Shown: in pieces, positions 16,492 through 26,372 of the stretch
How positions within the stretch are numbered: position 1 is the first letter of the stretch
Layout of the letters: each line of letters starts with the position of its first letter
NCBI GenBank assembly: GCA_963846505.1
Contig: CAWJWD010000001.1
Location: 992,001 to 1,056,000, forward strand
Length of the DNA: 64,000 nucleotides
Origin: JACVRW01 sp963846505
GTDB taxonomy: Bacteria > Actinomycetota > Thermoleophilia > Solirubrobacterales > Thermoleophilaceae
Direction: 5' to 3'
Position numbers and translations under genes: made by a program
The notes under the pieces: model-generated
Databases searched by the model: none
What the model saw: the letters and a program-made list of their open reading frames with translations, nothing else
What the model was told of the DNA's origin: nothing

Positions 16492-19179
16492 CTAGGCAGC
16501 CTGGTCCTGCACGTCGCCCGAGCCGGGCTCGTCGCCTGTCTGGTCATCGCCCTTGGCGCTCGGGGAGGAGCCGTCGCCATCGTCGTCGTCCCCGCCGGTG
16601 TCGGGCGCGTCGTCGAGCGACCGCGTCGCGCTCGTCGGTGTCCTGCTCGTCGACGGCGTCGTGCTCGCCGGTGTCGTCGTCGTCCAGATCGTCGTCGTCA
16701 TCGTCGTCGACGTCCCGCGCCGCGCCGCGCTTGGCCCGCACTTGGCGCTTCTTGCCCTGCTGGGTCTGCGCGTCTGCGTCGGCACCCTTCTTGCGGCGCC
16801 GCCGGCCACCCCTCCGGCGCTTGCCCTTGGGGAAGTTGCGCAACAGCTCGCGCGCGAGCGCGGAGGGCTTGCGGGCCAGCCGCATGCGCGCGCCGTCGAG
16901 CACCTGCTGCGCCTCGGGCGTGTGCGCAAGCGCGGCGGCGAGCAGCGCGGCGGACAGGCGCCGGTCGTGCTTGCGGGCGGCCTGGACCAGCCGGCGTGCG
17001 TTGCGCGCGTGTGCCTGACCGGACGAGTTGACGAGCAGGCCGAGCAGGCGCTTGGTCTCCGGCCAGCGCTGGACGGCGTACTCCTCGTGCACCTCGCGGC
17101 TGTACTCGGCCAGGTGCCAGAGCCAGCGGGCGGCCTGATCGCGCCGGCCGATCTGACGCTCTGACAGGGCCTGCAGCAGCACCTTGACGCCCTCGCGGCG
17201 CTCCTCGCGCGCCCAGCCGCCGACGATCTCGACCGCCTCGTCGAAGGCCTCCGGGTCGCGCAGCGCGCCGACCTCGCCAAGCGCCCGCAGGCGCAGTTGC
17301 GAGTTGCGGTTGCGCTTGAGGCATGTGAGCAGGAACTGACGCCGCAGCTCGCCGGTCGAGTCGAAGTGCAGCATCGCCTTCGCGCGGCGCCAGTTGTTCG
17401 AGGCCACACGCGCGCCGGCGAGCATCGCCCACGCCTGCTGCTGGCCCCAGCTCAGGTGCTCGACGGCCATCCGCCACAGCTCGCGCTCGAAGACCTGTGC
17501 CCGCCGCTCCTCGTCGGCCGTCACCGGCACCACGCGGCGCTCGACCCGCAGCCGGCGGCCGCGGCCGCGGCGCACCGGGCCGACGACGATCGCGCCGCCG
17601 CGGTAGACGTCGCGGTCGAGCAGCGAGTGCAGCGTCACGACCGGGTCGTCGTTCGGCGTGGCCGGGTGGACGAAGTCCACGACGATGCCCGCCTCCTTGC
17701 CCGGCGTGCGGCGGGTGACGCGCCCGACGCGCTGCTGGTAGATGCGCTTCGAGGCGGTCGGCGCGAGGTGCATGCAGACGGTCGCGCGCGGCGAGTTCCA
17801 GCCCTCGGCGAGCAGCTGCGCGTTGACGAGCACGTCGATCTCGCCGCGCTCGTAGGCCGCGAGGATGCGCGTCAGTTCGCGCTTGGGCGTCTCGCCCGAC
17901 ACCGCCTTGGCCTTCATGCCGGCGTCCTGGAAGGCGAGCGCGACGTTGTGCGCGTGCTTGACCCCAGCCGAGTACACGACGCCCGGCAGATCGCGGAAGC
18001 GAACCTTGTAGAGATCGGCGATCGCCACGTTGAAGGGCGTCTGGTCGAGCAGCGCGGCCAGCTCTTCCTGGTCGAAGTCCTGGTCGACCTCGCCGCGGCG
18101 CAGCGGCACCTTCGAGATCGAGCGCACGCCGACGCCCGGCGGGATGCGCACGCAGCGCAGCGGCGCGATCACCCCGCGGCGCGCGGCCTGGGCGAGGTCG
18201 AAGCGCGAGGTCTGCGTCGGGAAGAGGTCGGTGACGTGGCGCGCGATCAGCGCGCCGGTGGCGGTCATGCCGACGAACACCGGGCCGAGCCACTGGCGGA
18301 TCGAGGCGCTCGTCTTCTCGCCCAGCGCCGTGTGGGCCTCGTCGCAGATGACGATCGTGTACGCGTCCGAGATCTTGCCCGCGTTGCGCACGAACCACTG
18401 GTAGGTCTCGACGGTCACCGGACCGCCCGCCTTCGGCTCGCTCTTGTCGTTGAGCAGCGGCGGGGCGATGCGGTTCTTGTAGCCGCGCTCGCGCAGCTCG
18501 CCGAGGAATTGGTCGACGAGGTTGCGGCGGTGGGTGAGGATCAGCACGCCGCCGGTGCGCGAGGCCTCGACGAAGCCGAGCGCGGCGACGGTCTTGCCGG
18601 CGCCGGTGGCGTGCTCGAACCAGAAGCGACGGTCGGCGCCCGGGTCGTTGAGGTCGGCCTCGGGGACGACCTCCTCGTCCTCGGCCTCCTCGGCGGCGTC
18701 CCAGTCGAGCGGCTCCTCCTCTGTCGAGCTCGTCGCCCTCGATCTCGACCTCGCCCGACGGCAGCTCCTCGACCTCTCCGTTCGTCTCGGCAGGTGCCGC
18801 CGGGGCGGACGCGGTGCCCTCGCGACCCTCGTCGAGCACCTCGGCGGTGAGCGCGATCAGCGTGCCGGAGAGCGCGTCGACCTGGTGCGCGGAGAGCGTC
18901 GTGCCGTCGGCGAGATGCGGCGTCGTCCTCGTTGAGCAGCCGCTCGAGCCCGAGGATCAGCGAGTAGTCGCGACGCCACTCCAGCGACGGCTCGTCGCGG
19001 CCGGCGTCCAGCTCGGCCAGCGCGTGGTCGAGCGCGGCACGGCGCGCCGTGCCCTCGGCGAGCGCGGTGTCGTGATCCTCCCCTTCGAGCACGAAGGGCT
19101 CGCGGGCGAAGTTCTCGGCCCGCTTGAGGTCGTCGCCGGAGACCGGCGCGGATTCGACCATGGAACTGGTGTCGGCCAC
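16492..19179 (-). pseudogene. DEAD/DEAH-box superfamily II helicase, multiple apparent frameshifts
   Basis: One SF2 helicase is spread over several frames. The N-terminus (GTG 19179) runs to about 18925. The next frame encodes an acidic linker, LADGTTLSAHQVDAL to VEIEGDELD. From about 18722 the helicase core follows: Walker A ATGAGKT, motif II CDEAH, motif III MTATGA and motif VI QQRVGRVTRR. A basic KGKRRRGGRRRRKKG stretch and a poly-acidic tail come next, and base usage suggests a third shift near 16615-16640 into DDAPDTGGDDDD, ending at TAG 16492. Each shift is one extra base. G+C-rich third positions persist throughout, so the damage is recent or is assembly error. Without the shifts it would resemble a ResIII-type helicase of about 890 residues. 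Confidence 0.75.
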
Positions 19180-19390
19180 GGTAGGCGTTCTCGTAGAAAG
19201 AGACGGGCCGAGCTGTCGCGGCGGAAGACGGTCCGTCGCGGGGTCAGCGAGGTCCGCCCGTCGAAGTCGCCGCTCTCAGTCCAAATCCGCGAGCGGCGGG
19301 GGGTAACGCCGCGTCCCCTGGGACCAACGGCGTGCGTCCTATTACAGCACACGACCGGGCAAACGTCCTCTGCCAGTCTGTAGGTCGCCG

Positions 19391-19945
19391 ATGCGCCGTC
19401 TCGTGCTCCCTCTCGCCGTCGCCGTGCTGCTGGCCGGATGCAGCTCCGACGACTCGACGCCGCAGAGCGCCGCGCGGCCCGCGGCGGACCTGCGCGCGCT
19501 CGCCGGGGCACCAGCGCCCTTGGCCGCGCTGCACGACCAGGCCAACGAGCTCCTGGACGGTGGCGTCGACGCGTTCGACGCTCGCCTCGACGAGCTGCGC
19601 GGCCATCCGATCGTCGTCAACAAGTGGGGCTCGTGGTGCGGGCCGTGCCGGGCCGAGCTGCCGTACTTCCAGCGCCAGTCGGTCGCGCACGGCAAGCGGA
19701 TCGCGTTCCTCGGCGTGGACGCGGTCGACTCCGACGGCGGGGCGCGCGAGCTGATGGACAAGCTGCCCGTCAGCTACCCGAGCTACAAGGACCCCGAGCA
19801 GTCGATCTCGGCCGCGTTCAACGGCGTCCAGGCGACCCCGGTGACCGCCTTCTACGACGCACGGGGCGAGCTCGTCTACACCCATCAGGGGGCCTACCAG
19901 GACGAGTCCAAGCTGGCGCGCGACATCCGCCGGTACGCTCGCTGA
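19391..19945 (+). CDS. TlpA-like thioredoxin-domain lipoprotein
   Basis: This 184-residue exported thiol-disulphide protein has a lipoprotein signal peptide ending in the lipobox LLAGC (Cys17). The thioredoxin fold follows, with active site WCGPC (Cys83/Cys86) and cis-proline in QATPVTAF. TlpA/ResA-type proteins reduce apocytochrome haem-binding cysteines or other envelope disulphides, which would fit the ccm genes upstream, although the link is inferred. It is probably co-transcribed with the following acetyltransferase. Confidence 0.9.
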   Translation: MRRLVLPLAVAVLLAGCSSDDSTPQSAARPAADLRALAGAPAPLAALHDQANELLDGGVDAFDARLDELRGHPIVVNKWGSWCGPCRAELPYFQRQSVAHGKRIAFLGVDAVDSDGGARELMDKLPVSYPSYKDPEQSISAAFNGVQATPVTAFYDARGELVYTHQGAYQDESKLARDIRRYAR

Positions 19946-19949
19946 CTCG

Positions 19950-20378
19950 TTGGAGGTTCGCGAGGCACAGACGCAGGTCGAGCTCGACGCGGCGCTCGCG
20001 CTGCGCGAGCGGGTGTTCTGCGGCGAGCAGGGCGTCACCCCGGCCGCCGACCGCGACGGGCGCGACGACGAGGCGACCCACGTCGTGGCGATCGAGGACG
20101 GACGCGTGGCCGGGACCTGCCGCCTGCTGCTGCGCGGCGCGGTGGCCAGACTCGGCCGCCTGGCCGTCGAGCGCGAGCGGCGCGGGCGCGGCATCGGCCG
20201 GGCGATCCTGGTCGAGGCCGACCAGCTCGCGCGAGCGCTCGGCGCGAGCCGCATCACGCTGCATGCGCAGACGTACGCGATCGAGCTGTACCTCGCCGAC
20301 GGCTACGTCGAGCGCGGACCCGCCTTCATGGAAGAGGGCATCGAGCACGTCTCGATGGAGAAGCGGCTCGATGCCTGA
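19950..20378 (+). CDS. GNAT family N-acetyltransferase (ElaA-like)
   Basis: This 142-residue GCN5-related acetyltransferase has the acetyl-CoA pyrophosphate-binding loop ERRGRGIGRAIL (motif A, RxxGxG) and a C-terminal YLADGYVERGPAFMEEGIEH segment typical of ElaA-like members. TTG at 19950 is the only start that keeps the N-terminal strand MEVREAQTQ. It follows the lipoprotein stop by four bases and overlaps galT by eight. The substrate is unknown. Confidence 0.88.
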   Translation: MEVREAQTQVELDAALALRERVFCGEQGVTPAADRDGRDDEATHVVAIEDGRVAGTCRLLLRGAVARLGRLAVERERRGRGIGRAILVEADQLARALGASRITLHAQTYAIELYLADGYVERGPAFMEEGIEHVSMEKRLDA

Positions 20379-21357
20379 GCTGCGCATCGATCCGCTCACG
20401 GGTCTGCGCACGATCATCGCCGGCGACCGCGAGGGGCGGCCGGGAGCGTTCATCGAGCCGGCCCCGCGCCCGCCGATCGACCCCGTCGACGATCCGTTCG
20501 CGCCCGGCAACGAGGAGCAGACGCCGCCGGAGCTGCAGCGACAGGCGGCCGGCGGCGATTGGGCGGTGCGGGCGGTCCCGAACCGCTACCCGGCGCTGTC
20601 GGGCGCGGGCGAGGCGAGCGGGGACCCGCTCGGATCGGGCCGCGGCGAGCCCGACCTGTTCGCGAGTCAGCCGGCGACCGGCGGGCACGAGGTGATCGTC
20701 AACGCACCCGCGTCGGTCTGGTCGCTGGCCGAGTTGGAGGCCGAACAGGTCGAGGCCGCGATGGGCCTCTGGCGCGAGCGCTCGCGGGCGCACGCGAGCG
20801 CCGCCTACACGCACCTGCTCGTCAACGAGGGGCGCGACGCGGGAGCGTCGCTGCCGCACACGCACGCACAGCTGTACGCACTGCCGTTCGTGCCCGCCGC
20901 GGTGGCGCGCGAGCGCGAGCGCTTCACGGCGTACTCGGATCGGACCCAGGGTCGCAACCTGCTCGAGGACCTGACCCAGCAGGAGGTGCGCAACCGCGAG
21001 CGGATCGTGGCCGTCGACGACGAGGCCGTGGCGCTCTGCCCGTTCGCCGCGCGGGTGCCGTTCCACTTCCAGATCGTGCCGCGCGAACCGCGTGCCCGCT
21101 TCGCCGACGACGGCCCGCTGGGGGCGCGCCTGCTGCACGCGACGCTACGGCGGCTGCAGACGGCGCTCGGCGGCCTGCCGCCACTCAACCTGTGGGTGCG
21201 CACCGCCCCGCGCGACGCCGAGCGCTTCTGCTGGCACATCGAGGTGCTGCCACGGCTGGCGCAGCTCGCCGGGCTCGAGCTCGGCACCGGCGTGTACCTC
21301 AACGTGCTGCCGCCCGAGCGCGCCGCCGAGCGGCTGCGCGCCGCCACGGCCGGCTGA
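20371..21357 (+). CDS. galT: Galactose-1-phosphate uridylyltransferase family protein
   Basis: This 328-residue HIT-superfamily protein of the GalT branch opens with LRIDPLTGLRTIIAG and has WAVRAVPNRYPAL and GGHEVIVNAP. The catalytic region is LPHTHAQLYALP, with His163 and His165, where classical GalT has HPH; the second domain contains FHFQIVPRE and CWHIEVLPR. It is expected to move UMP between UDP-glucose and galactose-1-phosphate, or to act on a related nucleotide substrate. It starts inside the preceding gene. Confidence 0.88.
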   Translation: MPELRIDPLTGLRTIIAGDREGRPGAFIEPAPRPPIDPVDDPFAPGNEEQTPPELQRQAAGGDWAVRAVPNRYPALSGAGEASGDPLGSGRGEPDLFASQPATGGHEVIVNAPASVWSLAELEAEQVEAAMGLWRERSRAHASAAYTHLLVNEGRDAGASLPHTHAQLYALPFVPAAVARERERFTAYSDRTQGRNLLEDLTQQEVRNRERIVAVDDEAVALCPFAARVPFHFQIVPREPRARFADDGPLGARLLHATLRRLQTALGGLPPLNLWVRTAPRDAERFCWHIEVLPRLAQLAGLELGTGVYLNVLPPERAAERLRAATAG

Positions 21358-21392
21358 CCGCACTCGCGCTCGCCTCGCGTGGTCGCCGCCCG

Positions 21393-22307
21393 ATGATCCC
21401 GCTCGCGCTCGCGATCAGCGCCTCCGTCGCCGTCGGCGTCGGGGCCGAGCACCGCTACGGGGACGCCGCGCTGCGGGCCGTCGGGCGGCTGCTGCGGCTG
21501 GTGCTGTGGGTCGCGGTGCCGTTCGTGGCCTTCGTCAACCTCAACGCGCTCGAGCTCGAGGTGAAGGTGGGCGCCGGCATCGCCTACGGCTGGATCGCGC
21601 TCGCCTGCTGCATGACGCTCGCCTACGTCGTCGGCAAGCACGTGCTGCAGCTGCCGCGGCCCTCGACGGGGGCGCTGATGCTCTCCTCGACGATCGCCAA
21701 CACCGGCTACCTCGGGCTGCCGCTGACGGTCGCCCTGTTCGGCCGCGACCAGCTGCCCAGCGGCATCGCCTACGACACGCTCGTCAGCGCCGTGAGCCTG
21801 GTCACGGTCGGCTTCTCGGTCGCGGCGGCGTTCGGCACCGTCGCCTCGCGCCCACGCGAACGCGCGGTCGCGTTCCTCGTACGCAACCCGCCGCTGTGGG
21901 CGACGGCGGCGGCCTTCGTCGCGCCGCACGCGCTGGCGCCGCAGTGGCTGATCGACGCCTCCCAGGGCGTGGTGCTGGCGATCGTGCCGCTCGGCTTCTT
22001 CGCCGTCGGCGTGACGCTCGCGCACGTGGCCGAGGAGGGGATGCTGCCCTTCCCGCCGCCGCTGACGCCGCCCGTCGCCGTCGGCGTGGCGATCAAGGTG
22101 CTGGTCGCCCCGGCGATCGTGCTCGCGCTCTCGACGCTGGTGCTGAAGGTGCCCGACCCGTACGTCTCCCAGGCGGCGATGGCGAGTGGCATCAACGGCC
22201 TGGCGGTGGCGCAGGAGTACGGCCTCGATCGCCAGCTCGTGGCGGCCCTGATCGCCTGGACCACGGCGATCACCTTGGTGTGGGGACTCGTGGTCGCGCT
22301 CGTGTAG
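21393..22307 (+). CDS. Auxin efflux carrier (AEC) family permease
   Basis: This 304-residue protein has about ten membrane segments. The central STIANTGYLGLPLTVALFG is the conserved AEC-family stretch, and GINGLAVAQEYGLDR near the end resembles the second repeat. Bacterial members carry organic acids such as malate or malonate; the substrate here cannot be predicted. Start ATG 21393 lies 36 bases after galT and the genes are probably co-transcribed. Confidence 0.85.
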   Translation: MIPLALAISASVAVGVGAEHRYGDAALRAVGRLLRLVLWVAVPFVAFVNLNALELEVKVGAGIAYGWIALACCMTLAYVVGKHVLQLPRPSTGALMLSSTIANTGYLGLPLTVALFGRDQLPSGIAYDTLVSAVSLVTVGFSVAAAFGTVASRPRERAVAFLVRNPPLWATAAAFVAPHALAPQWLIDASQGVVLAIVPLGFFAVGVTLAHVAEEGMLPFPPPLTPPVAVGVAIKVLVAPAIVLALSTLVLKVPDPYVSQAAMASGINGLAVAQEYGLDRQLVAALIAWTTAITLVWGLVVALV

Positions 22308-22320
22308 CGTGCCGCGCTCG

Positions 22321-22920
22321 ATGCCGCCCTCCCCCCGTGCGATCCCGCAGTTCGCCGCCGAGCCGCCGCAGGAGCCGTTGCCCTACGGCCGCTGGGAGGA
22401 GGCCCTCGCCGGCCACTTCCTCGACCGTGCCCGCGAGACGACCGACTCCGAGCCGGGCGTGCTGGTCTGGTTTCCCGACCGGACGTGGAGCGGCCGGACC
22501 TACGTGCCGGTGACGGCGCCGACCGCCGACGGTGGCGAGGTGTTCGGCTACGTCTCCTACACCCGCGAGCACGAGGGCGCGCAGGCCGTCGCCTTCGAAG
22601 CCGTCGCCGACTACACCGACGAGACCGCGGCCGAGAATCCGGACTGGACGCTCGACCTCTCCGACCAGGAGATCGGCCACTGGCGCGGGCCGCAGGGCCG
22701 GCGCGGCGTGATCACGCTCGTCTGGGGCGTGGCGATGGTTCCCAACGGCGCTGCGGCCACGGTCGAGCTGGGGCCGACCACCACAGACCAGTGCGAGCTG
22801 GTCGACGACCGCTTCACGCTGATCTCGCTCGACGCCTACACCGGCGACTACGTCGAGGTGCGCCTGTTCGGCGCTCGCGGCGCCGAACTCGCGCGCGAAT
22901 CGCTGTACGAGGACGACTGA
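22321..22920 (+). CDS. Conserved hypothetical protein, soluble
   Basis: I do not recognise this protein of about 199 residues. There is no signal peptide or membrane helix. It has a proline-rich start, a central GRTYVPVTAPTADGGEVFGY segment, and an acidic C-terminal half rich in beta-strand-like runs (FTLISLDAYTGDYVEVRLFG). ATG 22321 is preferred over GTG 22309 because the GTG is inside a TAGCGT hexamer that would serve as a -10, ten bases before the ATG. Codon use is like the neighbours, so it is a real, native gene. Confidence 0.75.
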   Translation: MPPSPRAIPQFAAEPPQEPLPYGRWEEALAGHFLDRARETTDSEPGVLVWFPDRTWSGRTYVPVTAPTADGGEVFGYVSYTREHEGAQAVAFEAVADYTDETAAENPDWTLDLSDQEIGHWRGPQGRRGVITLVWGVAMVPNGAAATVELGPTTTDQCELVDDRFTLISLDAYTGDYVEVRLFGARGAELARESLYEDD

Positions 22921-22942
22921 TCGCGCTACGTTGCCGGAGGCC

Positions 22943-24154
22943 ATGGCGTCCGGCGATCGCTGCGTGTCGTTGAAGTTCGGTGAGCTTGCGCTCAAGAAGC
23001 GCAACCGCGGCCGCTTCGTGGACGCCCTCGTCGCCAACCTGCAGCGGCTGACCTCCGACCTGCCGCGCGTGGCCGTCGAGCGGCGCGGCGGGGTGCTGAT
23101 CGCGCGGGCCGAGGGCGAGGCCGCGCAGACCGAGCTCGAGCGGCGGTGCCAGGACCTGATCGGGCTCAGCGTCGTGCAGCCGGCGGTGCGCTGCGAGCGC
23201 GACGCGAGTGCGATCGCCGCGACGGCGATCGAGCTGCTGCACGGCCGGGCGGGCGAGAGCTTCGCCGTGCGCTCGCGCCGGCGCGACAAGACCTTCCCGC
23301 TGCGCTCCACAGAGCTGGACTGGATCGTCGGCGACGCGGTCAGACGCGAGCTCGGGCTGCGCGTGGACCTCGACGCACCCGAGCTCGAGCTGTCGATCGA
23401 GGTCGATCCGAGCGAGGTGCTCGTCTCCGCCGAGCGCCTGCCGGCGCCGGGCGGGCTGCCGGTCGGCTCGAGCGGGCGCGCACTGGTGCTGCTGTCGGGC
23501 GGCTACGACTCGCCGGTCGCAGCGCACCGCATGCTCAGACGCGGCCTGCGCTGCGACTTCGTGCACTTCAGCGGCCAGCCGTTCACCGGACCCGAGTCGA
23601 TCTACAAGGCCTTCGCGCTGGCCGCCCGGCTCGACCGCTTCCAGGGCGGCTCGCGCCTGTTCGTCGTGCCGTTCGGCTTCGCGCAGCGGCGCCTGGCGAG
23701 CGCCGGCGCCGGCAAGCTGCAGGTGCTGTCCCAGCGGCGGCTGATGGTGCGCGTGGCGTCCGAGCTCGGTCGTCGCGAGCGTGCCGACGCGCTCGTGACG
23801 GGGGACTCCCTGGGCCAGGTGGCCAGCCAGACGGTCCAGAACATGGGCGTCGTCGAGGACGCCAGCGAGCTGCTCGTGCTGCGCCCGCTGGTGGCCCACG
23901 ACAAGTCCGAGATCATCGCCGCGGCGCGGACGCTCGGCACCTACGAGATCTCCACGATGCCCGACGAGGACTGCTGTCAGTTGTTCGCCTCGAAGCTCGT
24001 GGTCACGCGCGGCGACCCGGAGCGGCTGCGACGCATCGAACGCACCGCCGACGTGGCCGAGCTGGTCGACGGGCTCGTCGAGAGCGCCGAGCTGCTCGAG
24101 CCCCGCCACGAGCGCTCGCTCATGACGCCCGAGCTCGTCGGCGCGACAGGCTGA
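22943..24154 (+). CDS. thiI: tRNA 4-thiouridine synthase ThiI
   Basis: This ThiI protein of 403 residues adenylates U8 of tRNA for sulphur transfer and may also feed thiazole synthesis. It starts with SLKFGELALKKRNRG, followed by NFLD and THUMP domains and a PP-loop ATP site SGGYDSPVAA at about 185. DEDCCQLF near 340 is the conserved segment that follows. There is no C-terminal rhodanese domain, so a separate sulphur carrier is needed. ATG 22943 is taken over TTG 22931; TACGTT lies ten bases upstream of the ATG. Confidence 0.93.
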   Translation: MASGDRCVSLKFGELALKKRNRGRFVDALVANLQRLTSDLPRVAVERRGGVLIARAEGEAAQTELERRCQDLIGLSVVQPAVRCERDASAIAATAIELLHGRAGESFAVRSRRRDKTFPLRSTELDWIVGDAVRRELGLRVDLDAPELELSIEVDPSEVLVSAERLPAPGGLPVGSSGRALVLLSGGYDSPVAAHRMLRRGLRCDFVHFSGQPFTGPESIYKAFALAARLDRFQGGSRLFVVPFGFAQRRLASAGAGKLQVLSQRRLMVRVASELGRRERADALVTGDSLGQVASQTVQNMGVVEDASELLVLRPLVAHDKSEIIAAARTLGTYEISTMPDEDCCQLFASKLVVTRGDPERLRRIERTADVAELVDGLVESAELLEPRHERSLMTPELVGATG

Positions 24155-24199
24155 ACGCGAACGGCGCCGTGCCGGGGCGAGCTACGCTTCGCTCAGCGA

Positions 24200-24273
24200 G
24201 CCCCGATAGCTCAGTCGGATAGAGCGATCCCCTCCTAAGGGATAGGCCGCAGGTTCGAATCCTGCTCGGGGCA
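24200..24273 (+). tRNA. tRNA-Arg (anticodon CCT)
   Basis: The sequence folds as a full cloverleaf. Acceptor GCCCCGA pairs with TCGGGGC, the D-stem is GCTC/GAGC, the anticodon stem is ATCCC/GGGAT with loop CTCCTAA (anticodon CCT reading AGG), and the T-arm is GCAGG-TTCGAAT-CCTGC. The discriminator base is A and CCA is not encoded. AGG is a rare codon at this G+C content, and such tRNA genes are common integration sites, but no integrase is seen nearby. Confidence 0.97.
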
Positions 24274-24349
24274 CTGAGGCAGTCGCAAAAGGTCGCTGTT
24301 CGTATGGTCTTCTTTGACTGGACGGTGGCTGTGCCCATAGGGTCGCGGC

Positions 24350-26362
24350 TTGCCGATCGGACGGACCGCCGTCACCCTGCTCGCAGGCGCGCTCGCCTTC
24401 CTGCCGAGCTCCCTGCTCGCGTCCAGCGCGCGGGCGGACAGCCTGGTGTTCGAGGACACGCGACCGATCGCGCTGACCTGGGACCAGGCGACCCACGGGA
24501 TCGAGGTCCGCGTCTGCAACGTGGGCGCGCAGGCGGTGCTCGAGCCGCGGGCGTCGCTGATCGGCTTCGGCTTCGTGCGCAACGGGCACGCGCTCTCCGA
24601 CGACCGCGTCTGGCTCGACCCCGAGGCCCCCAAGGCCCTTGCGGCCGGGACGTGCGGCGACCTGCTCGTGCAGACGAAGGACTTCGACGACGTCGACGGC
24701 GGCGCGTACGCCGGGCGACTGGTCGTGCTCGCCGCCGGCGCGGGACGGGTCGAGCGGGCGATCACGGTCACCCGGCAGGAGGCCGAGCCGGTGACCGCCG
24801 TCGCCGGCGACAGCGTCTCGATGACCGCCAAGCGGCCCTGGCCCTGGGCGAGCGCCTCGCTCGACGACGACGGCCGGCTGCCCTTGAAGGGCGCGCCGGA
24901 CGGCAAGGAGCTGGGCGAGCCGAAGACGCCGCTGGGGCTCGTCAGCAAGGGGGTGGACGTCGGCAGCGTGTACGCGGCCGGAGCCACCGAGCCGGTGCCC
25001 GGCAAGGGCTACGGAGTGCTCCCGATCGAGGTCGAGGGCATCGACCACGTCGGGGACTACAGCGGCACGCTGAACCTCGCGAAGAGCGGCGCCAAGGAAC
25101 AGCCGGTCAAGCTGGCGATCAGCGTCACGGACGCTTGGTGGTGTCCGCTGATCGTCGTCGTGCTCGGTGCACTCGCCTCCTGGCTCGGCCAGCTGTGGCT
25201 TCGCCGCTGCCGGGTGCGACGCAAGCTCTACAAGCGGCTCGGCGCGCTCTACGCGGCCTACGCCGAGGCGGCGGACGACTTCCACATCCTGCGTCCGGAC
25301 TCCGAGCGAATCGAGGGTCCGTCCGACGACGCGATCGCGAAGTACGTGCAGGACGTCGTGGACGCGATCGACGTGGACATGCGCAGCAGCATGTACTTCG
25401 ACGCCTCCAGCGACGCGTACAAGGCGATCGTCGAGGCGATCGAGCAGGCCGAGGACGACGCCCGGTTCCTTGGCTCCGAGGAGGGCCTCAGCCGGCGGCT
25501 CGTCGCGCTGCGAAGGGCGCTTGCGGAGCTGCCTGCGTTTCCCGCTCGGCGCGAGCCGGCGCTCGTCGCGGCCGCCAAGGCGGTCGAGTCGAAGGGCGAG
25601 CTCGCCGTCGGCGAGGCGCTGGCCCGAGGCAAGCTCGCCGGCGAGTACGTCGGGCTGATCGGCACGTTCAAGGCCCTGATGCAGCGCCTGGCGCTGCTGG
25701 AGCAGTGGGCGCAGCGGCTGCGGGCTCATGCACGCGCCAATCCGGGCGCCTGGACGGATGCCGACCTCGAGCTCTTGGCCGAAGGCTCCTCGAAGATCGC
25801 GGAGGCGGAGCACGGGCTCTTCTACGCCACCGACGCGGCGGACCTCGAGCGACTGGACGCGGATCACGACCTCGGCGCCGCCCATGGCGCCCTCGCGGTG
25901 GTCGGCGATCGCCACGACGTCCCGCTGGAACCGGAGGAAGAAGAAGAAGACGAGGACGAGCCGCAGGTCCGGACGCTGGGCTTCCATGCGCAGGCCGTCG
26001 AGCGGCGTGGGGGCGCCGGGCTCGACGCCGGGGATCCGCTGGGCTTCGCCAGGAGCTTGAAGGTCCGCGCGGCTCGAGCTCCGCTGCTGGGCAAGACGCT
26101 CGGCATGCTGGCGGACTGGCTCACGCTCGGCCTGGCCGCGGCGGCCACGATCGTGGCCGCGCTGGTGGCCGTCTACTTCGGCAAGTCGTGGGGCACGACG
26201 GGCGACTACCTGGCGTTGTTCTTCGGCGCCACCACCGCGCAGGCGCTCGCCACTACGCTCAGCGACACGGTCTCGAAGATGGCCCTCGGCACGCGCACCT
26301 CCAGGCTGCTCGCAGCGCCGCGACCCGCGGTGGCGAAGGCCGAGGCCACGCCCGACGCCTAG
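24350..26362 (+). CDS. Large membrane protein of unknown function with exported N-terminal domain
   Basis: I do not recognise a family for this 670-residue protein. A signal peptide (about 1-29, ending SSARA) is followed by a 230-residue beta-rich exported domain with two cysteines (VCNVG, GTCGD). A transmembrane helix lies near 265-285, then a helical cytoplasmic region of roughly 300 residues with an acidic EEEEEDEDE linker. A pair of transmembrane helices lies near 587-635. An in-frame TAG at 24338 limits the start to TTG 24350. It follows tRNA-Arg directly and codon use is normal for the window. A signalling or transport-regulating role is only a guess. Confidence 0.8.
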   Translation: MPIGRTAVTLLAGALAFLPSSLLASSARADSLVFEDTRPIALTWDQATHGIEVRVCNVGAQAVLEPRASLIGFGFVRNGHALSDDRVWLDPEAPKALAAGTCGDLLVQTKDFDDVDGGAYAGRLVVLAAGAGRVERAITVTRQEAEPVTAVAGDSVSMTAKRPWPWASASLDDDGRLPLKGAPDGKELGEPKTPLGLVSKGVDVGSVYAAGATEPVPGKGYGVLPIEVEGIDHVGDYSGTLNLAKSGAKEQPVKLAISVTDAWWCPLIVVVLGALASWLGQLWLRRCRVRRKLYKRLGALYAAYAEAADDFHILRPDSERIEGPSDDAIAKYVQDVVDAIDVDMRSSMYFDASSDAYKAIVEAIEQAEDDARFLGSEEGLSRRLVALRRALAELPAFPARREPALVAAAKAVESKGELAVGEALARGKLAGEYVGLIGTFKALMQRLALLEQWAQRLRAHARANPGAWTDADLELLAEGSSKIAEAEHGLFYATDAADLERLDADHDLGAAHGALAVVGDRHDVPLEPEEEEEDEDEPQVRTLGFHAQAVERRGGAGLDAGDPLGFARSLKVRAARAPLLGKTLGMLADWLTLGLAAAATIVAALVAVYFGKSWGTTGDYLALFFGATTAQALATTLSDTVSKMALGTRTSRLLAAPRPAVAKAEATPDA

Positions 26363-26365
26363 CAT
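26360..26365 (+). promoter_or_regulatory. -10 hexamer TAGCAT, leaderless promoter of nudC
   Basis: TAGCAT overlaps the TAG stop of the upstream gene and ends seven bases before the GTG start of nudC. No ribosome-binding site is present. Confidence 0.45.
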
Positions 26366-26372
26366 TGCGCAC

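Noticed and set aside
18721..18930. Programmed frameshifting in the helicase
   Set aside because: No slippery heptamer or stimulatory structure is evident at either site and three shifts would be needed; mutation or assembly error is simpler.
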